Below are positions 42,494 through 53,889 of a stretch of 64,000 bases of DNA, in pieces. Below the pieces are notes generated by a model, which was given only the letters and a program-made list of their open reading frames with translations, ran no database searches and was not told the DNA's origin. The stretch lies in contig JAXBDG010000014.1 in assembly GCA_036320915.1 (NCBI GenBank), positions 1,054,001 through 1,118,000 on the forward strand. The letters are read 5' to 3'. Positions within the stretch are counted from its first letter, which is position 1; the number at the start of each line of letters is the position of its first letter. The position numbers and the translations under genes were made by a program. The stretch comes from Linnemannia elongata. Taxonomy: Eukaryota; Mortierellomycota; Mortierellomycetes; Mortierellales; Mortierellaceae.

Positions 42494-43693
42494 TTATGCG
42501 GCTTTAGGACAAGTCTGGTGGTATCTGGCCCAAGGGAGACTTTCGATGGACATATCCCTGGCAAGACCCGGGTGTACCACAGGCAAGACCTTCTCCAGAC
42601 GAGCCATCATCTCAGGGTCCTCCAACAGCCCAGCGCCCAAATCTAGCCTTTTTAGCCGGGGGCAGAAACTTGTGAGGGTGTTGGTGTTGTTTGAGGTTGT
42701 TGTTGTTGGTGTTGAGGGCTGACCAATGAGGAAGTGGATCAGAGCTTGGTTCTCGGCCCATTCCGCATCGACCACCAATTCTTCGAGCTGTTCGAGAACC
42801 GTATCGCGTCCTCCTTTACTGCTGTCGCGGACGTTGCTGTTGCTATTACCAGAAATAGAAGAGAAGTGGTCGAGATCTGGCGGAAGGTCGTCGAGTCCTT
42901 GGACATGTTGTAGGGTCAGACGGCGGAGGGTCTTTGAACAGGTCTGGGCCAACACCTCAATCAACCCCCTTCCTCTCCTCTTCGTCTTTCCTTCCTCCCA
43001 GCAACCATCACCCTCACTCCTGTCTTCACAAGTATCCCTCGCAGAAACATCCCACTGTACTAACACCAATTCCTCAACCCTCGTCAAAGTCTCAAGACAA
43101 TCCAACTCTATATCTTCCAACATCCCCGAAAAGGGCACATTTCCCACCCACTTTAACCGTCTCAGCTGCGAACCATGCGAACGGACCAGATGTACCAACC
43201 CCGGGGAGGTTCCGTATATAGTGATGTCCGTGAGTTTTGGGCATTCGTAGTGACGGCGACCAAAGAGGCGGCGGTGGTCGTTGAGGATGGTTTGGATATG
43301 GTCGCTATTGGCGAGGATGGTATCGTCTGGAACAGAGCATGTTGTTCTCCTTGATCCTGTTGCTCCAGTTGTTGTGGTTGTTAAGAACTCGTCAGAAGAG
43401 TAGCATGCGGAGGGGGAGGACCGGAAAGGGGACATGATGTGTCCGTCGTATAAGGTCCAGAGGGCTGGGTAGAAGATAGAATACCAGGCGCGACAGACTT
43501 TTGAGCATGCGATTAGGGTGGTGGGTGTGAAGCGGTAGCGAGGCGGGGTTGAGTCTGAGAATCGGTCATTTATGTCATTGTTGTTGTTGTTGTTTTCGTT
43601 ATCGAGGATGAGTTCCCAGGCTGGGATGGCTAGACTGACGCGGGAAAGGATCTCTGGTAAGAGAAGAGGGTGAAGTTTGTAGCTTGCGAGCAT
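42494..43693 (-). CDS. F-box-like/LRR protein, 399 aa
   Basis: N-terminus LHPLLLPEILSRVSLAIPAWELI, then a Asn-rich insert (ENNNNNNDIND), then TTLIACSKVCRAWYSIFYPALWTLYDG. This is an F-box-like fold of the type IPEIL ... CxxVCRxWxxxxxPxLW, interrupted by the Asn run. LRR-like segments follow (LTDITIYGTSPGLVHLVRSH, LRRLKWVGN, LETLTRVEELVLVQW, LRRLTLQHVQGLDDLP, LKRLDLGAGLL). It lacks the RGS ... HWP module of the 5' cluster and belongs to a different F-box subtype. The ATG at 43693 is chosen over the frame opening at 43789. It converges on the Tipin/Csm3 gene with 68 bp between stops. Substrate unknown. Confidence 0.75.
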   Translation of the reverse strand: MLASYKLHPLLLPEILSRVSLAIPAWELILDNENNNNNNDINDRFSDSTPPRYRFTPTTLIACSKVCRAWYSIFYPALWTLYDGHIMSPFRSSPSACYSSDEFLTTTTTGATGSRRTTCSVPDDTILANSDHIQTILNDHRRLFGRRHYECPKLTDITIYGTSPGLVHLVRSHGSQLRRLKWVGNVPFSGMLEDIELDCLETLTRVEELVLVQWDVSARDTCEDRSEGDGCWEEGKTKRRGRGLIEVLAQTCSKTLRRLTLQHVQGLDDLPPDLDHFSSISGNSNSNVRDSSKGGRDTVLEQLEELVVDAEWAENQALIHFLIGQPSTPTTTTSNNTNTLTSFCPRLKRLDLGAGLLEDPEMMARLEKVLPVVHPGLARDMSIESLPWARYHQTCPKAA

Positions 43694-44386
43694 TCTTGTG
43701 AGTTTCTTATTGCTGAGTAGGGTTGACTTGTATTGCTGAAGAGAAAAGAAAAGAAAAAAAGGACAGATGGATGTAAGAATAAATATCAAAAAGAAGGAGG
43801 AAGGATAGGGGAGGAATACTTCTAGTTTGATGTAGCTCTGCGCATAAGTGACAAAAGGGGTAAGAAGCGCAAGGGGGTGAAAGAGGGAGTTGGGAAGGAA
43901 GGGTTGGCCTCAGCCCCGTCCTTCAACAAAGGACGGGCATCTAGTAAGACACCGCCACCAAAAACGCGACTAGGTTGGGACCCAGGGACTCTTTAAAAAA
44001 AGTCCATCATAGCGTGTGGAGGTTGAAGGGTTGTCGCGCGTAGTCGATTGTTAGCCTTGGCGTCGGACGCCAAGGGTGTTCACCATGTATAAAGCCAAGC
44101 AGTGTGACACGCATGAACAATTGTGGGCTGAAGTGTAATGACACACTCCGGCGCAGTATGGGAAAATAAACTGCGGGGTGTTTCTGCACTAGGGAGACAC
44201 CTTGTACTCATAGCTCTTTCCTCTTTCCCATAAAACGTTTTCTACTCATTGCTCCCATTCACAAACAAACAAACAGCCGACCGCAACACCCCTACTCAAC
44301 TCACATTCGCAAAACAGCCAACAATAACTCCACTCACACACTCATCACCAGATCCACACACAATCACAACCGCACACACATTCACA
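43694..44386. promoter_or_regulatory. Divergent promoter region between two F-box-type genes
   Basis: 693 bp between the starts at 43693 (-) and 44387 (+). Contains a 21-bp inverted repeat (44055-44075), a TATAAA at about 44089-44094 oriented toward the plus gene, and an AC-rich leader just before 44387. Open frames here are not family-like. Confidence 0.5.
44055..44075. promoter_or_regulatory. 21-bp perfect inverted repeat (10-bp arms, 1-bp centre)
   Basis: CCTTGGCGTC, a single G, then GACGCCAAGG. The arms are exact reverse complements. It sits between two divergent genes and 14 bp before a TATAAA element. This geometry suits a dimeric DNA-binding protein, though a hairpin is also possible. 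Confidence 0.4.
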
Positions 44387-46147
44387 ATGACCCAACAGCC
44401 TGAACGGGTTCATCCTCTAGAACTCATCGGGGCTTTCCTCGACGACGACTACAGAAACATACCCACGCTCAAGGCCTGCAGCCTCGTCAACCACGAGTGG
44501 CACCGTTACTTTGCGCCCTTTCTATGGTGGCGCATCATCGACGACTTTGACAAGGTCCTCCTCCGGCTCTACAAAACCAAATTCGCGCCCACTCTGCCCT
44601 TCGTCGATCCTGAAGCCCGCCTTGAACCGGAGTTTCTTGCCGTGGTCGAAAACTTTATCGCTAAAGTCGACGACCCCACGATCCCTATGGCCATCCATAT
44701 AAGAAGGAGGACTTACATCAAGACCCGGTGCTTGATGAGCTTTATTATTCTCGGATATCTCTGCAAGCCTGTTAAGGCTATCGAATTTGCCTTTCATATG
44801 CCACCCAAGTTCGAGACATACAATGCCAGTGTGGGTCATATGGTCGCGCCCGAGAACGTTCGAATGTCAGAGGATTATTGGAGTACGGAGCAACGGATTG
44901 AAAGCATCGTTACCGTGCTAGAAAACAGTCCATTTTTGGAGATCCTCTACCTGTCTGATCCCTGTCTGTCCCCGAAGGGTATTCCTTACCAATGGAGGCA
45001 ACTAGCACTCCCACCCCCAGCAGTAACAGAGTGGTCGCTCACAGGATCGGCGGAGGTGGCGAGCGAACCTCCGAGGTGGCCAAAGTTGCACGCTGCTACC
45101 TTTGAGGAGACTAAATTCGACCGCCACTATCTCAAGACCTTTCTTTATAACGCTCCTCGCCTTCGGACTTTGGACCTCAACTGCATCAAGTTCCTCAACA
45201 TGCAAGGAAATACAAGACCGCGGCGTATCTTGCCCAACCCGACCACGCTCACGCAACGGAATCGGGACTTTTACTGCTCGGATGATTCTACCTATCCTTA
45301 CACTGGCATTGAGAAACTCTCTATGTTGACCCTCCGAGGCATCACGCCCCATGAACAACTGGCGTTTGCCCTCGGACTTCCGAGCCTGAAGTCTTTCAGT
45401 TTCACGCTGGACCCTAAACTCGACTCTGTCCACCTCCCCTACAAGCCAGGCTTTGCTCACCTGACCTCGCTGACACTCTGGGGCAACTTTAACCATGAGG
45501 TCTTGATCCGCGCCGCGAGTCGTCTCGAGCACCTTCATTTGACTAACCCCACCGTTGTGAATGACGACCTGTTTAAGACGATCTGCAAACACAGCGATAC
45601 CCTCGAGACGGTCTTCATCCAGTCCCGAACCGCGACCGTGGACGAAGGGCCTGGCCCACACCGAATCCTAAGTACCTGCCATCGACTATTGGAGTTCACA
45701 CTCCTGTTACCTCGTTTCACCTGTTGCCCAGAGATGTTCAGAGACCACCCCTGGGTGTGCTCCGGTCTCCAAAAACTTTTGGTCGTCCCCGATTGTAATA
45801 CCACCGGTTCGATCTTCACACCTCTCCAGGCCCAAACGGCGTTCTTCCAGAAGATTGCTTCGACATTGACAGAGTTGAAGTGTCTCAGTTTCGGTGCTGG
45901 GACGGGCAGCTTTGGATTCAAGCCTCACAAAGGGTTGATGCTGTTGACACCGTTGAAGGAGCTGGAAGAGTTGGATTTGAAGTCCTGCTCATTGGGTTCC
46001 ACTGCAGAGTTAACGGTCGAGCATGCCAAGATGGTTGTGAGTGAGTGGCCGAAGCTTCGGGCTATTACGGGCTTGTATCATTACATGTGCCGAGAGTTTG
46101 TTAACTATGTCCAGGAGCATCGTCCTGAGGTTGAGTTACCATTTTAA
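44387..46147 (+). CDS. F-box-like/LRR protein, 586 aa
   Basis: N-terminus reads VHPLELIGAFLDDD ... TLKACSLVNHEWHRYFAPFLWWRIID, an F-box-like pattern (CxxVNxxWxxxxxPxLW). An LRR body follows (LEILYLSDPCLS, LRTLDLNCIKFL, LSMLTLRGI, LTSLTLWGNF, LEHLHLTNPTVV, LEELDLKSCSLG). The C-terminus has VVSEWPKLRAITGLYHY, a weak echo of the HWP-x-LR module of the 5' cluster. The ATG at 44387 follows an AC-rich leader; the frame is open to 44249. Intronless. Divergent from the F-box-type gene at 42494-43693. Substrate unknown. Confidence 0.78.
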   Translation: MTQQPERVHPLELIGAFLDDDYRNIPTLKACSLVNHEWHRYFAPFLWWRIIDDFDKVLLRLYKTKFAPTLPFVDPEARLEPEFLAVVENFIAKVDDPTIPMAIHIRRRTYIKTRCLMSFIILGYLCKPVKAIEFAFHMPPKFETYNASVGHMVAPENVRMSEDYWSTEQRIESIVTVLENSPFLEILYLSDPCLSPKGIPYQWRQLALPPPAVTEWSLTGSAEVASEPPRWPKLHAATFEETKFDRHYLKTFLYNAPRLRTLDLNCIKFLNMQGNTRPRRILPNPTTLTQRNRDFYCSDDSTYPYTGIEKLSMLTLRGITPHEQLAFALGLPSLKSFSFTLDPKLDSVHLPYKPGFAHLTSLTLWGNFNHEVLIRAASRLEHLHLTNPTVVNDDLFKTICKHSDTLETVFIQSRTATVDEGPGPHRILSTCHRLLEFTLLLPRFTCCPEMFRDHPWVCSGLQKLLVVPDCNTTGSIFTPLQAQTAFFQKIASTLTELKCLSFGAGTGSFGFKPHKGLMLLTPLKELEELDLKSCSLGSTAELTVEHAKMVVSEWPKLRAITGLYHYMCREFVNYVQEHRPEVELPF

Positions 46148-46391
46148 CGGGTTCTAAGAGCTTTTCTGGTTTTTTTTTTCTTGCAGCAAGACATATAAAA
46201 ATAATATAACACACGATAAACTGGGAGACTACCCTAGGTTTGAGAAGCACAAACGCGCTTTTTTTCTTTCTTTCCTGAGTGACGTCATCTAAGACGGCAG
46301 AAAAAAAGCACGCTCCAATTTCGCCTGTTCGCCTCTTATTCCCTCCTTGCTTTCCTTCCGTTACTGACATCATCGTCAGACCAAGAAAGTC

Positions 46392-48263
46392 ATGTCAACA
46401 GAGCCATCACCACCAACGTCAACAGCGGCAGCCGTCGCACAAGGCGATCCGGATCAGGATCAAGACGCAGACATTTCCATGAGCTCCGCTTCGTCCCCAG
46501 CAACTGCAACAAGGCCAGAGAGTCAAGACACTATTGCAAGTCGACAGCCACCACAGCAACGTCAGGAACCCGAGGAGGAGGAGGTGAAGGAGGTGGAGGA
46601 AGAATTACAGGTGCTTAAGAGCGAAGAACAGGAGGAAGAAGTCAAGGGCGCTCAGGAGGAACCCCATGGAGGAGTAAAAGAGGAGGAGGGTGGTGCGATG
46701 GAGGGTATTGTCGTGAATGAGGACGCTGATGGACAACATTCGGAGCAGGAAGGTCATCAGCTGACCGCCAACACTACCACGACAACAAAACGTGCCAAAG
46801 CTGCCGGTTCGAAGTCCAAGAAACCTGCAGCGAGCGCCAATCGCACAGAGGACGAACAAGACGCAGGAGAGGAGGAAGAGGAGGATGATGATTACGAAGG
46901 GGAAGAGGAAGAGGAAGAAGGCCGGAAAACAACCACAACAAAGTCAAATCGCGCCGCTGAGGAAGAAGATGAACTACCATTATCATCAGACGACGACGAC
47001 GACGGAGACGAAGAAAACGAGGACGAAGAAGGCGGTACTGGATCAGGTCAACACCCTAACGACGACGAGTACAGCAACCTACCCGAGGAGACCCTGTGTC
47101 GCTGGAAGGATTGTGGAAAAGTTTTGCCTTCTTTGGCGGCGTTGGTGATCCACCTGTCGGATGAACATATTGGGTGGAAGAAGACGGCTTATACCTGTGA
47201 GTGGCAGGGGTGTGCGCGCAGACCTATTGCTCAGACGACACGGTTTGCATTGATCTCGCATATGAGGAGTCATACCAAGCACAAACCTTATGATTGTCCT
47301 GTCCCAGGTACCGTTTTTGGGGGATTTTTTGCTTGGTGTTCTGGGATTTGTTTGTTTGCATGCTTTTTCATCTAGGATACTGACCATTGCTGTTTTGTTG
47401 GTCCGTCTTTTTTATTCATTAGAATGTGACAAGAGCTTTAGTCGCTCCGAGTAAGTCTTGTTTTCAACCCTTCAATTTCATGGAAACTGACATTGTACGC
47501 AAGCAAAGCTGACGGCTATCCTTTTCCTCCTTCGACTAGTGCGATGGCAAAGCATCTCAAATTTCAGCACGGAGATGTACCAGAACGATTTACAGGACGG
47601 AAATCTCGAGGCCGATATACCATGAAAGACCCAGCAGCCTCTTCGACCCTCCTCCACTCTTCGTCATTTGGTGCCAAGAAGCGGCGGCATCCTGATTCCT
47701 CTCGATCTGAAACCGATCTTCCTTCCTCTTCATCCAAACATCGTCCGACAAAGCTCCGGAAACTTGGCGCTGGCGGTGGTGAGGAGTATGATGAGGATGG
47801 ATACTATATTGGGGTTCAACAGCACTCTGACGGCAATGGTGAACGTCGATACTCTCATCATCGCTCACATTCTGACCGCGTAATCCTGCAGCATTTGGAG
47901 AACGCTAGACGAGGAAAAAGTGGTTCATCAACAGCAGGAGCAGAGCGCAAGAAGGAGCGGGTACGGACCAACAATGGCGATGATGACGATGAAAACAACA
48001 ACGAGGACGAGGACGCAAGCGGGGACGACGACAGTGATTTTGAGACGGACAACGGACAGACACCCAAGCAGCGGTACGGGCTCCTGAAGGCCAAGTACGA
48101 CTACATCCATAATGAGCGTGAGGCCCTGGAAGCTGAGTACGAGGATCACAAAAAAAAGTTACAGCGGCTTCGTGTTGAGCGAGAGTTATTGCTCGACGCT
48201 CTTCTTGTCAGTCAGGAAGAGTTTCAGGACCCTGCTCTTCAGGCTATTGAAGACAGCGATTAG
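46392..48263 (+). CDS. C2H2 zinc-finger protein resembling INO80-complex subunit Iec1, 555 aa, three exons
   Basis: Exons: 46392-47307, 47423-47450 (28 nt) and 47540-48263; phases join (1668 nt). Residues 1-230 are very acidic and disordered. The zinc fingers begin at about residue 236: CRWKDCGKVLPSLAALVIHL ... H, then CEWQGCARRPIAQTTRF ... HMRSHTKHKPYDC, then PECDKSFSRSD ... AMAKHLKFQH completed by the second and third exons. This arrangement (W-x-x-C fingers followed by CDKSFxRSDAxAKHxxxxH) is that of fission yeast Iec1, a DNA-binding subunit of the INO80 chromatin remodeller. A His/Ser-rich and acidic stretch follows. The C-terminal helical part (KAKYDYIHNEREALEAEYE ... LLLDALLVSQEEFQD) also resembles Iec1. 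Other C2H2 regulators cannot be fully excluded. Confidence 0.75.
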
Positions 48264-48489
48264 TTTTCCTTGTTTGCTTGTTGTTTTATTCCTCCTCATT
48301 TGTACCATAGTCATTAAAAAACAAAGACAATCCACATGGCATACTTTTCTCAGACTCCCTAAATCAAATGCCTCACAAACAGCAACTTTTTTGCGTTCGT
48401 TTATTTCTACAGACATCGCAATCTCTCCTCCCGACAGGATGCAGAGCAACAGGCACAAATAAACAAATCACATTTACAAAGCAGAAAAT

Positions 48490-50082
48490 TCATTTGCTCA
48501 TTCCAGTGACAGTCTTGGGTCGAGCCTCCTGATCCGATATTGAGCGCAGGAAGATCTGGTCTGGTGCATGATCCTTCTCGCCCTGGTCGAATGTATAAGA
48601 ACTGGCGACCGCCAGCGTCTTGCCGTCACAGGACCATGACAGCGACGAGACCGAGGTTGGGTACCGTGGGTACTGTCGTAACCTCTTTTTGTTGTATCCA
48701 TCCCACATTGTCACTCCTCCGTCTGATCCTCCTGACGCGAAAGTTCCGTGACTATATTATATGAGAGAGCGGGCAGTAGGGTTAGACACCAATATATATA
48801 CACATCAAAGAAACAAAAAAAAATATTCTAAGGCAGCCAAAAGGACTAAGAAACCTTACATAGGATGGAACGCCAAGGCGTTGACGGGATAGATCATCTC
48901 AACACCATCTTCAGTCTGGCGATGACACTTGAAGGCATACTTCTTGGCCTGACTCTGCGGTGAGGGATCAAAGAACTCGACCGCAACACGGCCCTCGATC
49001 GACGACGACGCATACCCCTGTCCGTTCCGCATGCACTTGACAAACCGCGTCTGGTACTTCAACGAGCTCTCCCTACGCTGCAGGGTTTCCTTCATATTCC
49101 TGAGATCGTAAATAAACACATGTCGCCCTGCCATGGCAACGACCAGTTTCTGATCACAAACGTCGAGGGAGAAGATCTTTTCGGGTTGGTGGTATATGCC
49201 CAGGTTAGAGCCATGCTCGGCGCCTCCTGCACGGTGGTCCCATGTCCCGATCGTCTTGTCCCATGATCCCGTCACCAAGAAGTCTGCAACATCGAGGAAG
49301 ATACGAGAGATGTTAGTTTCGTCTCTTGACTGTGGTGCTAGTCCCTGTCAGCAGCATCCACAACTGTCTCAATAGAAGTCATTCGTGAGATATCCTGAGT
49401 ACGTACTGTTAGCGGTGCTGAAAGCCATCGTGCGCACAGCATCGTCATGGTTTCCCAATACAATATCCCGTCCCGTCGAAAAGTCGTGCCTAAAGACATG
49501 CAATCAAGAAAATACAGCTGTTAGTTCTCATCGTGAAAAACAACACGATAGTACACCGTCTTGACGTAGGACCATTTTGGCCGCCTCTCTGGGAAGTAAA
49601 ATTTCCAGTAACATAGTTCGTCGCTTACATCCTAACGGCTTTGTCAAGTCCTCCGCTGTAGGCCTGCATGCCTTCTCCAAAGCAACAGTCAAGAACTGCC
49701 GCATTATGGTAATATTTTGCCGTCTGCTGGTTCTTGACAATATCGTATAACGCCACACTCTAACAAGGCGAGAGAATAAAAAAAAAAAATAAAGCAGTGT
49801 TAGTTGGTTAGTTTTTATTTCTCTCTTTCTATACATCTCATTCGTTACGTGCGACTCATCAGTTTCCTGATCCGTGCTTCCTTGTTTGCAAATCTTCATG
49901 TCATGTCCAGAAGGCTCAGTCGTTTGGCTGGTTTATGTGATCTAAGAGACGATGGGTAATTGGTATGAATGAAGCACCTTGTCCCAGGAGGAGACCATCA
50001 AGACCTCTGGTTTCGAGGGATGGAAGGTAACGGTTGAGATTGCATCGTTTGGGGGTTCGAAGAGTTCGTATTCGGCGGCCAT
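48490..50082 (-). CDS. BUB3: Spindle assembly checkpoint WD40 protein Bub3, 334 aa, five exons
   Basis: Seven-bladed WD40 propeller that binds phosphorylated MELT motifs of the kinetochore scaffold and recruits Bub1/BubR1. Exons on the minus strand: 50082-49978, 49759-49629, 49489-49407, 49283-48860 and 48751-48490; phases join (1005 nt). Start [20 protein letters not shown]. Blade motifs: VSSWDK, then LYDIVKN ... [11 protein letters not shown] ... [13 protein letters not shown] across a junction, [37 protein letters not shown]. The Bub3-specific loop is [16 protein letters not shown] with the [13 protein letters not shown] signature, followed by INALAFHP-type and [14 protein letters not shown] in exons 4-5. 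Length equals that of Bub3 and differs from the related Rae1, which lacks this exact spacing. It converges on the Iec1-like gene with 226 bp between stops. Confidence 0.93.
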
Positions 50083-51068
50083 GGGTGTGATGTGTCTGCT
50101 GCCTGCTCTATTTGAATGCTTTGGTTGTTGAAGAAAAAGAGAAGGTTGTGCGGTGTTGAAGAAGAATAAAACCACGCGAAAGCAGGGACGGGACAGATCA
50201 CAAAAGTGGCTTGGAAATTTGTGTTGGGCCGACTGGGCGAGGAACGTGATTAAGTTAGCGGGCCGTGAGTTGGGGGTTGGTAGGTCGAGAAAAGTGCTAG
50301 TTTTCTTCTTTTCTTGCCACATATTTGAGTTTGTAACATTGCTTTAAATACGTTTATCATGTTGGAATGTCTGTTGACGGAAAGTTTGACGACTGGTCAA
50401 CGAAACCCAACCTTGACCCGCTCAAAAGAGTCATTTTTCTCAAGAAGTGGGAAAGCCGCAATCGCGACAAGGACTTCCTCCCAATTCAAGGGTGCCTCAG
50501 CCATAACCCTATTCTTACTCAGCCCTGGGCTGACACGAAAGAACATCACGGTCGTCAAGGTGATGCTCATGCTTGAACTTTTATTGACAATTAAATTCGG
50601 AAGTGAGAAATGGCGACATAAATGTCGGCAAACTGGGTACACTACCAACAGGCTAAAAAAACTGGCGCAGAATTGCCTCGTTTGGGAAAGAGATCGACGC
50701 CATGTCAAACCATGCAAACCTTTCCAGGCGCGTTCAAGGCACCATAAAGTCGTAAAAATGTCTCAGTGGCGATGGATGTACATCAGCATGAACATTTGTG
50801 GAAGGGCATGCTGGAGACGATCAGAGGGCGCGTACAAAAGAAAAAAGAGAAAGAGACGAGAATCCCCTCTTTCTACGGATATGCTGAAAACCCCATAGTC
50901 ATCAAAGTTGACTTTGAGACCTTGACACGGAGTGGTGCTCGATACGTTTTGGGAGGGGGGTTTTGGTCGGCTTTTCAGAAAAATGTTTTCTTGTTCCTTG
51001 GCCTCAACAGATCTTTATGTACACGGCCGCAAATTGCCCAACCAATGCAACCGTTTCCTTCTCTGCAT
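50083..51068. other. BUB3 upstream region and spacer
   Basis: About 1 kb upstream of BUB3. The first 100-250 bp should hold its promoter. The remainder has open frames on both strands without recognisable similarity. No RNA gene seen. Confidence 0.4.
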
Positions 51069-52442
51069 TCACCGATTATGCGTTTTCCGGAGAACCTTAT
51101 GCTCTAGGTATAGGAAGAACCATATTGCAAAAGTAAGCGTGTCCCAGTCCATCGATTCCTTTCCCTCAGACGGACGTGACTTCAAGCCCCGCAACTGTCG
51201 AATCAACTGCTGCACGGGGATGTCTGGAAACATGATCGTCCTGAACCCAAGCAAGATGAGTGTGAAAGTTCTCGCATTCCCATGTTGTGGCAAAATTGTA
51301 CGTTCTGGCGTCCTGTCTGGATATCCGCAGGTGCTTGGTGTCCACTACAATTAATAAGAACAACAACGGCGTCGTCAGTCCATCGATGAGGGTCTGAGGA
51401 AGACAGACAAAAGTATTTATAAGATAATAGACTTCATAGAGTGTCTCTTTCCCTGTTGTTCCTTGTATCTCTGTTGACAGAAACGGAGACTCGACAGATC
51501 CAAATCCATCCAAGAGTCAAGATTGGAAAAACGGAAGGATTCGTGTCTTGGAAATGCGCTGATAAAGTGACGCGAGGCATGCCAAAGGCCGTTGAGATGT
51601 TGTCCAGGTAAACAACTCGGGTGTGGGGACAAGATGCAGTGATGGAGTCCCAGAGAATACGAACGGACCTGCCGTTGAATGACTTTAGGACAAAGCTCTT
51701 GTAAAAGTGGGCTTTGGCGAATGGGTTGAAAAATGAAACCGTAGTTGACCTTACAAGATTCAAGATAGAGTCCGTCTGCCGAGGAAAATTTACAAGTTGG
51801 GATAGCAGCGAGGGACGTCCAAGTAGAGAATGATGCGTTGAACGGGCTTGGTCAGAGTAGTGGGAATCCAGGCTCAGGCGTGTCAGCTTCAATAACTGGC
51901 AGAGGCTGAAAAGGTGTGCAGGGCTGAAATAAGGTGCATCGAAACAGGTCTAGAGCGCTGTCCGTCGGTCCTTCATGCGAGTAGAGAACTCCTGCAGGAG
52001 ACATAGTTGATGATGTTGCATGAACAGTGATCGAGTGGCACGTAGAATCCTTGAAGACCTGTGCAGCTCAGAGCGATAAACCAAGAGTAAACGTGTATAA
52101 GCTGGACTTGACTATTTTACGGATATTCTGGGCATGTCACTAAAGGAAGGAGGCGCTATCCTTGCCAATGCCAACTTTGACCCTTGTCCAGATATATGGC
52201 GCCCCAAGACTATCTTGAATGAGGGCGGTGAATAGCATAGTAAGACTGAACACTCCACACAATTAGTGAATGTGGGCGTGGAAACAGTTAGCATATAGGT
52301 ACCAGGTCCATAGGCGACAGACTTGCCTATATGTCTTCTGAGCGAAGAATGGGAGGTATGCTTGTATGAGGGCGAAGAGCTCTTGAATCGTCAGGACTCT
52401 GTTGCAAGCGAGCGAAATATTGGCACCTGCATTCACTTGCAT
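51069..52442 (-). pseudogene. Decayed F-box/LRR-like locus
   Basis: From the ATG at 52442 a short frame (stop at 52263) encodes LTIQELFALIQAYLPFF, then YRQVCRLWTWYLYAN, resembling the F-box ending CRxWxxxFxPxLW. Downstream on the same strand, frames 51892-51434 and 51293-51069 contain LRR-like pieces (MKLTRLSLDS, SVRILWDSITASCPHTRVVYL, IPVQQLIRQLRGL), but stops and frame changes separate them and no splice pattern restores one frame. I interpret it as an old broken copy; the LRR pieces are weak. Confidence 0.4.
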
Positions 52443-53589
52443 TGGTGAAATGATATGATACAAGGTATGGGTGTGAACCTGAGGAAAATGGACAAGAGGG
52501 TGTGTGACAGAGAGCAGATGGATTGGGCGATGAGACAAAGAGATGCAGAACGAGATCAGTAAAAGCTGGTTGCGGACGACGGGCATGGGTCGAACACAGT
52601 CTGCGAAACCCCCTTGACTCAAAATCTTAGCCTGGATTCTTCCCCCGGGCTCCTATCATAGCATATTATGACATGCAGGACAGTGCAAGAAAAAGGAGTG
52701 AACGCACAAGGTGGACAGTGCATAGGTGCATGAGCTTATTACGTTTTTGGGTGGGAACCGACTCTCCTTGCTCGTGCAGTACTCATTTCTTCTCTCCTGA
52801 CAAAAAATAAAAACGTAAAACAACAAAAAAGAGGCCATTCACTCCTTAATGAAACCAGCTACAAAATCATGTTATATCACCACAAAGAAGACCGTGCCAA
52901 AAAAATGGAACGCAAAGCAGGTCATATTACTTCCATCTTTCCCCTTTAGGTCTGTTTCGCCCGTCTCCCTATGTGATTATTTCATCAAGTTGCTGAGATG
53001 ATTCATCTGAAAGACATTCCGAATATAAGCACCCCTTGCAGCTCGTTTTTGCCAAGGACAGTGATCCAATACTGCACCCCTTCTTTCAACTCTTGATGCA
53101 TCGTATACACAGACAGGGGCAAGGGCTTGCAAGGTTGCGTTAGTCATGGATCCGAAGTAGGTTTTCCGGCTTGACCATTAGGGATGTCAGTGTTTCTATA
53201 CTCTTCGCCTTTTGTGCGTTGAGTTGATTGATGGATCATGGAGCGTAGTCCCTTGGATTATATGCTTGCCAACTTGGCGAGAGTGTAACTTGAACCTGAG
53301 TTTGTGCATGGATCTCAAAACAAGAGCAGTACAAGTCTTTCATCTTTGTGGATAGTGGTTTTGGTCCACAATCATGTACCTATGTCCTTGCTTAGTGTTA
53401 ATGATGGCTGGCAGACACATCCATGGACTATCGCGCACATTTCTTGATATAAATCACAGACTCACTTCCAATTTTTTGATGTCCAGCCTTTTCGTCCCCA
53501 CTTCGTTGCACTAACATTCAATTTCTTTCCCTTTTTCAGTTTTCGTGTACATCATCATACTGTACGTCGTAATATATCATCGCCACCAC
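52443..53589. other. Spacer without recognisable gene
   Basis: 1.1 kb with AT-rich sequence and scattered short frames (for example 52838-52656 on the minus strand). The last 100 bp, with a pyrimidine-rich TTTCTTTCCCTTTTTCAG near 53540, may be leader or a 3' splice site for the small ORF at 53590. Confidence 0.4.
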
Positions 53590-53889
53590 ATGTCTTGGAA
53601 TCGCCCGCGGATCAACAGAGAGAGTGCCGAACCCGCACACACTCTATTCTTGCCAAATGTGGTGATCTCTTACACAGACACTGCAGGTCGTGTTGAACCG
53701 ATCTTGATCCATCCCCTGCAACTCCACGCCCCGCTTGATCGCCCAAACTTTCTTGATCCCAAGACAATCTTGTCATTCTTTAGACGTCGCCCAGTCTCTC
53801 ACTCTGCAATTGTCGGTCTTGCTCTCCTGTGTTCCTACCTGGTCGCAAAGTTTTTGCATGGATTGTCACCGTTGCAAAACATTGATTGA
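53590..53889 (+). CDS. Small hypothetical protein with C-terminal membrane segment, 99 aa
   Basis: From the ATG at 53590 the product is hydrophilic (MSWNRPRINRES ...), contains LPNVVISYTDTAGRVEPILI, then an Arg-rich FFRRRP, and ends with one hydrophobic helix SAIVGLALLCSYLVAKFLHG. The layout suggests a tail-anchored protein. The frame is open to 53545. A pyrimidine tract and AG near 53540 may mean that this is the last exon of a longer gene. I do not recognise the family. Confidence 0.4.
   Translation: MSWNRPRINRESAEPAHTLFLPNVVISYTDTAGRVEPILIHPLQLHAPLDRPNFLDPKTILSFFRRRPVSHSAIVGLALLCSYLVAKFLHGLSPLQNID

Noticed and set aside
45002..45661. 219-codon minus-strand ORF
   Set aside because: Antisense to the F-box-type gene at 44387-46147, which has family motifs in its own frame.
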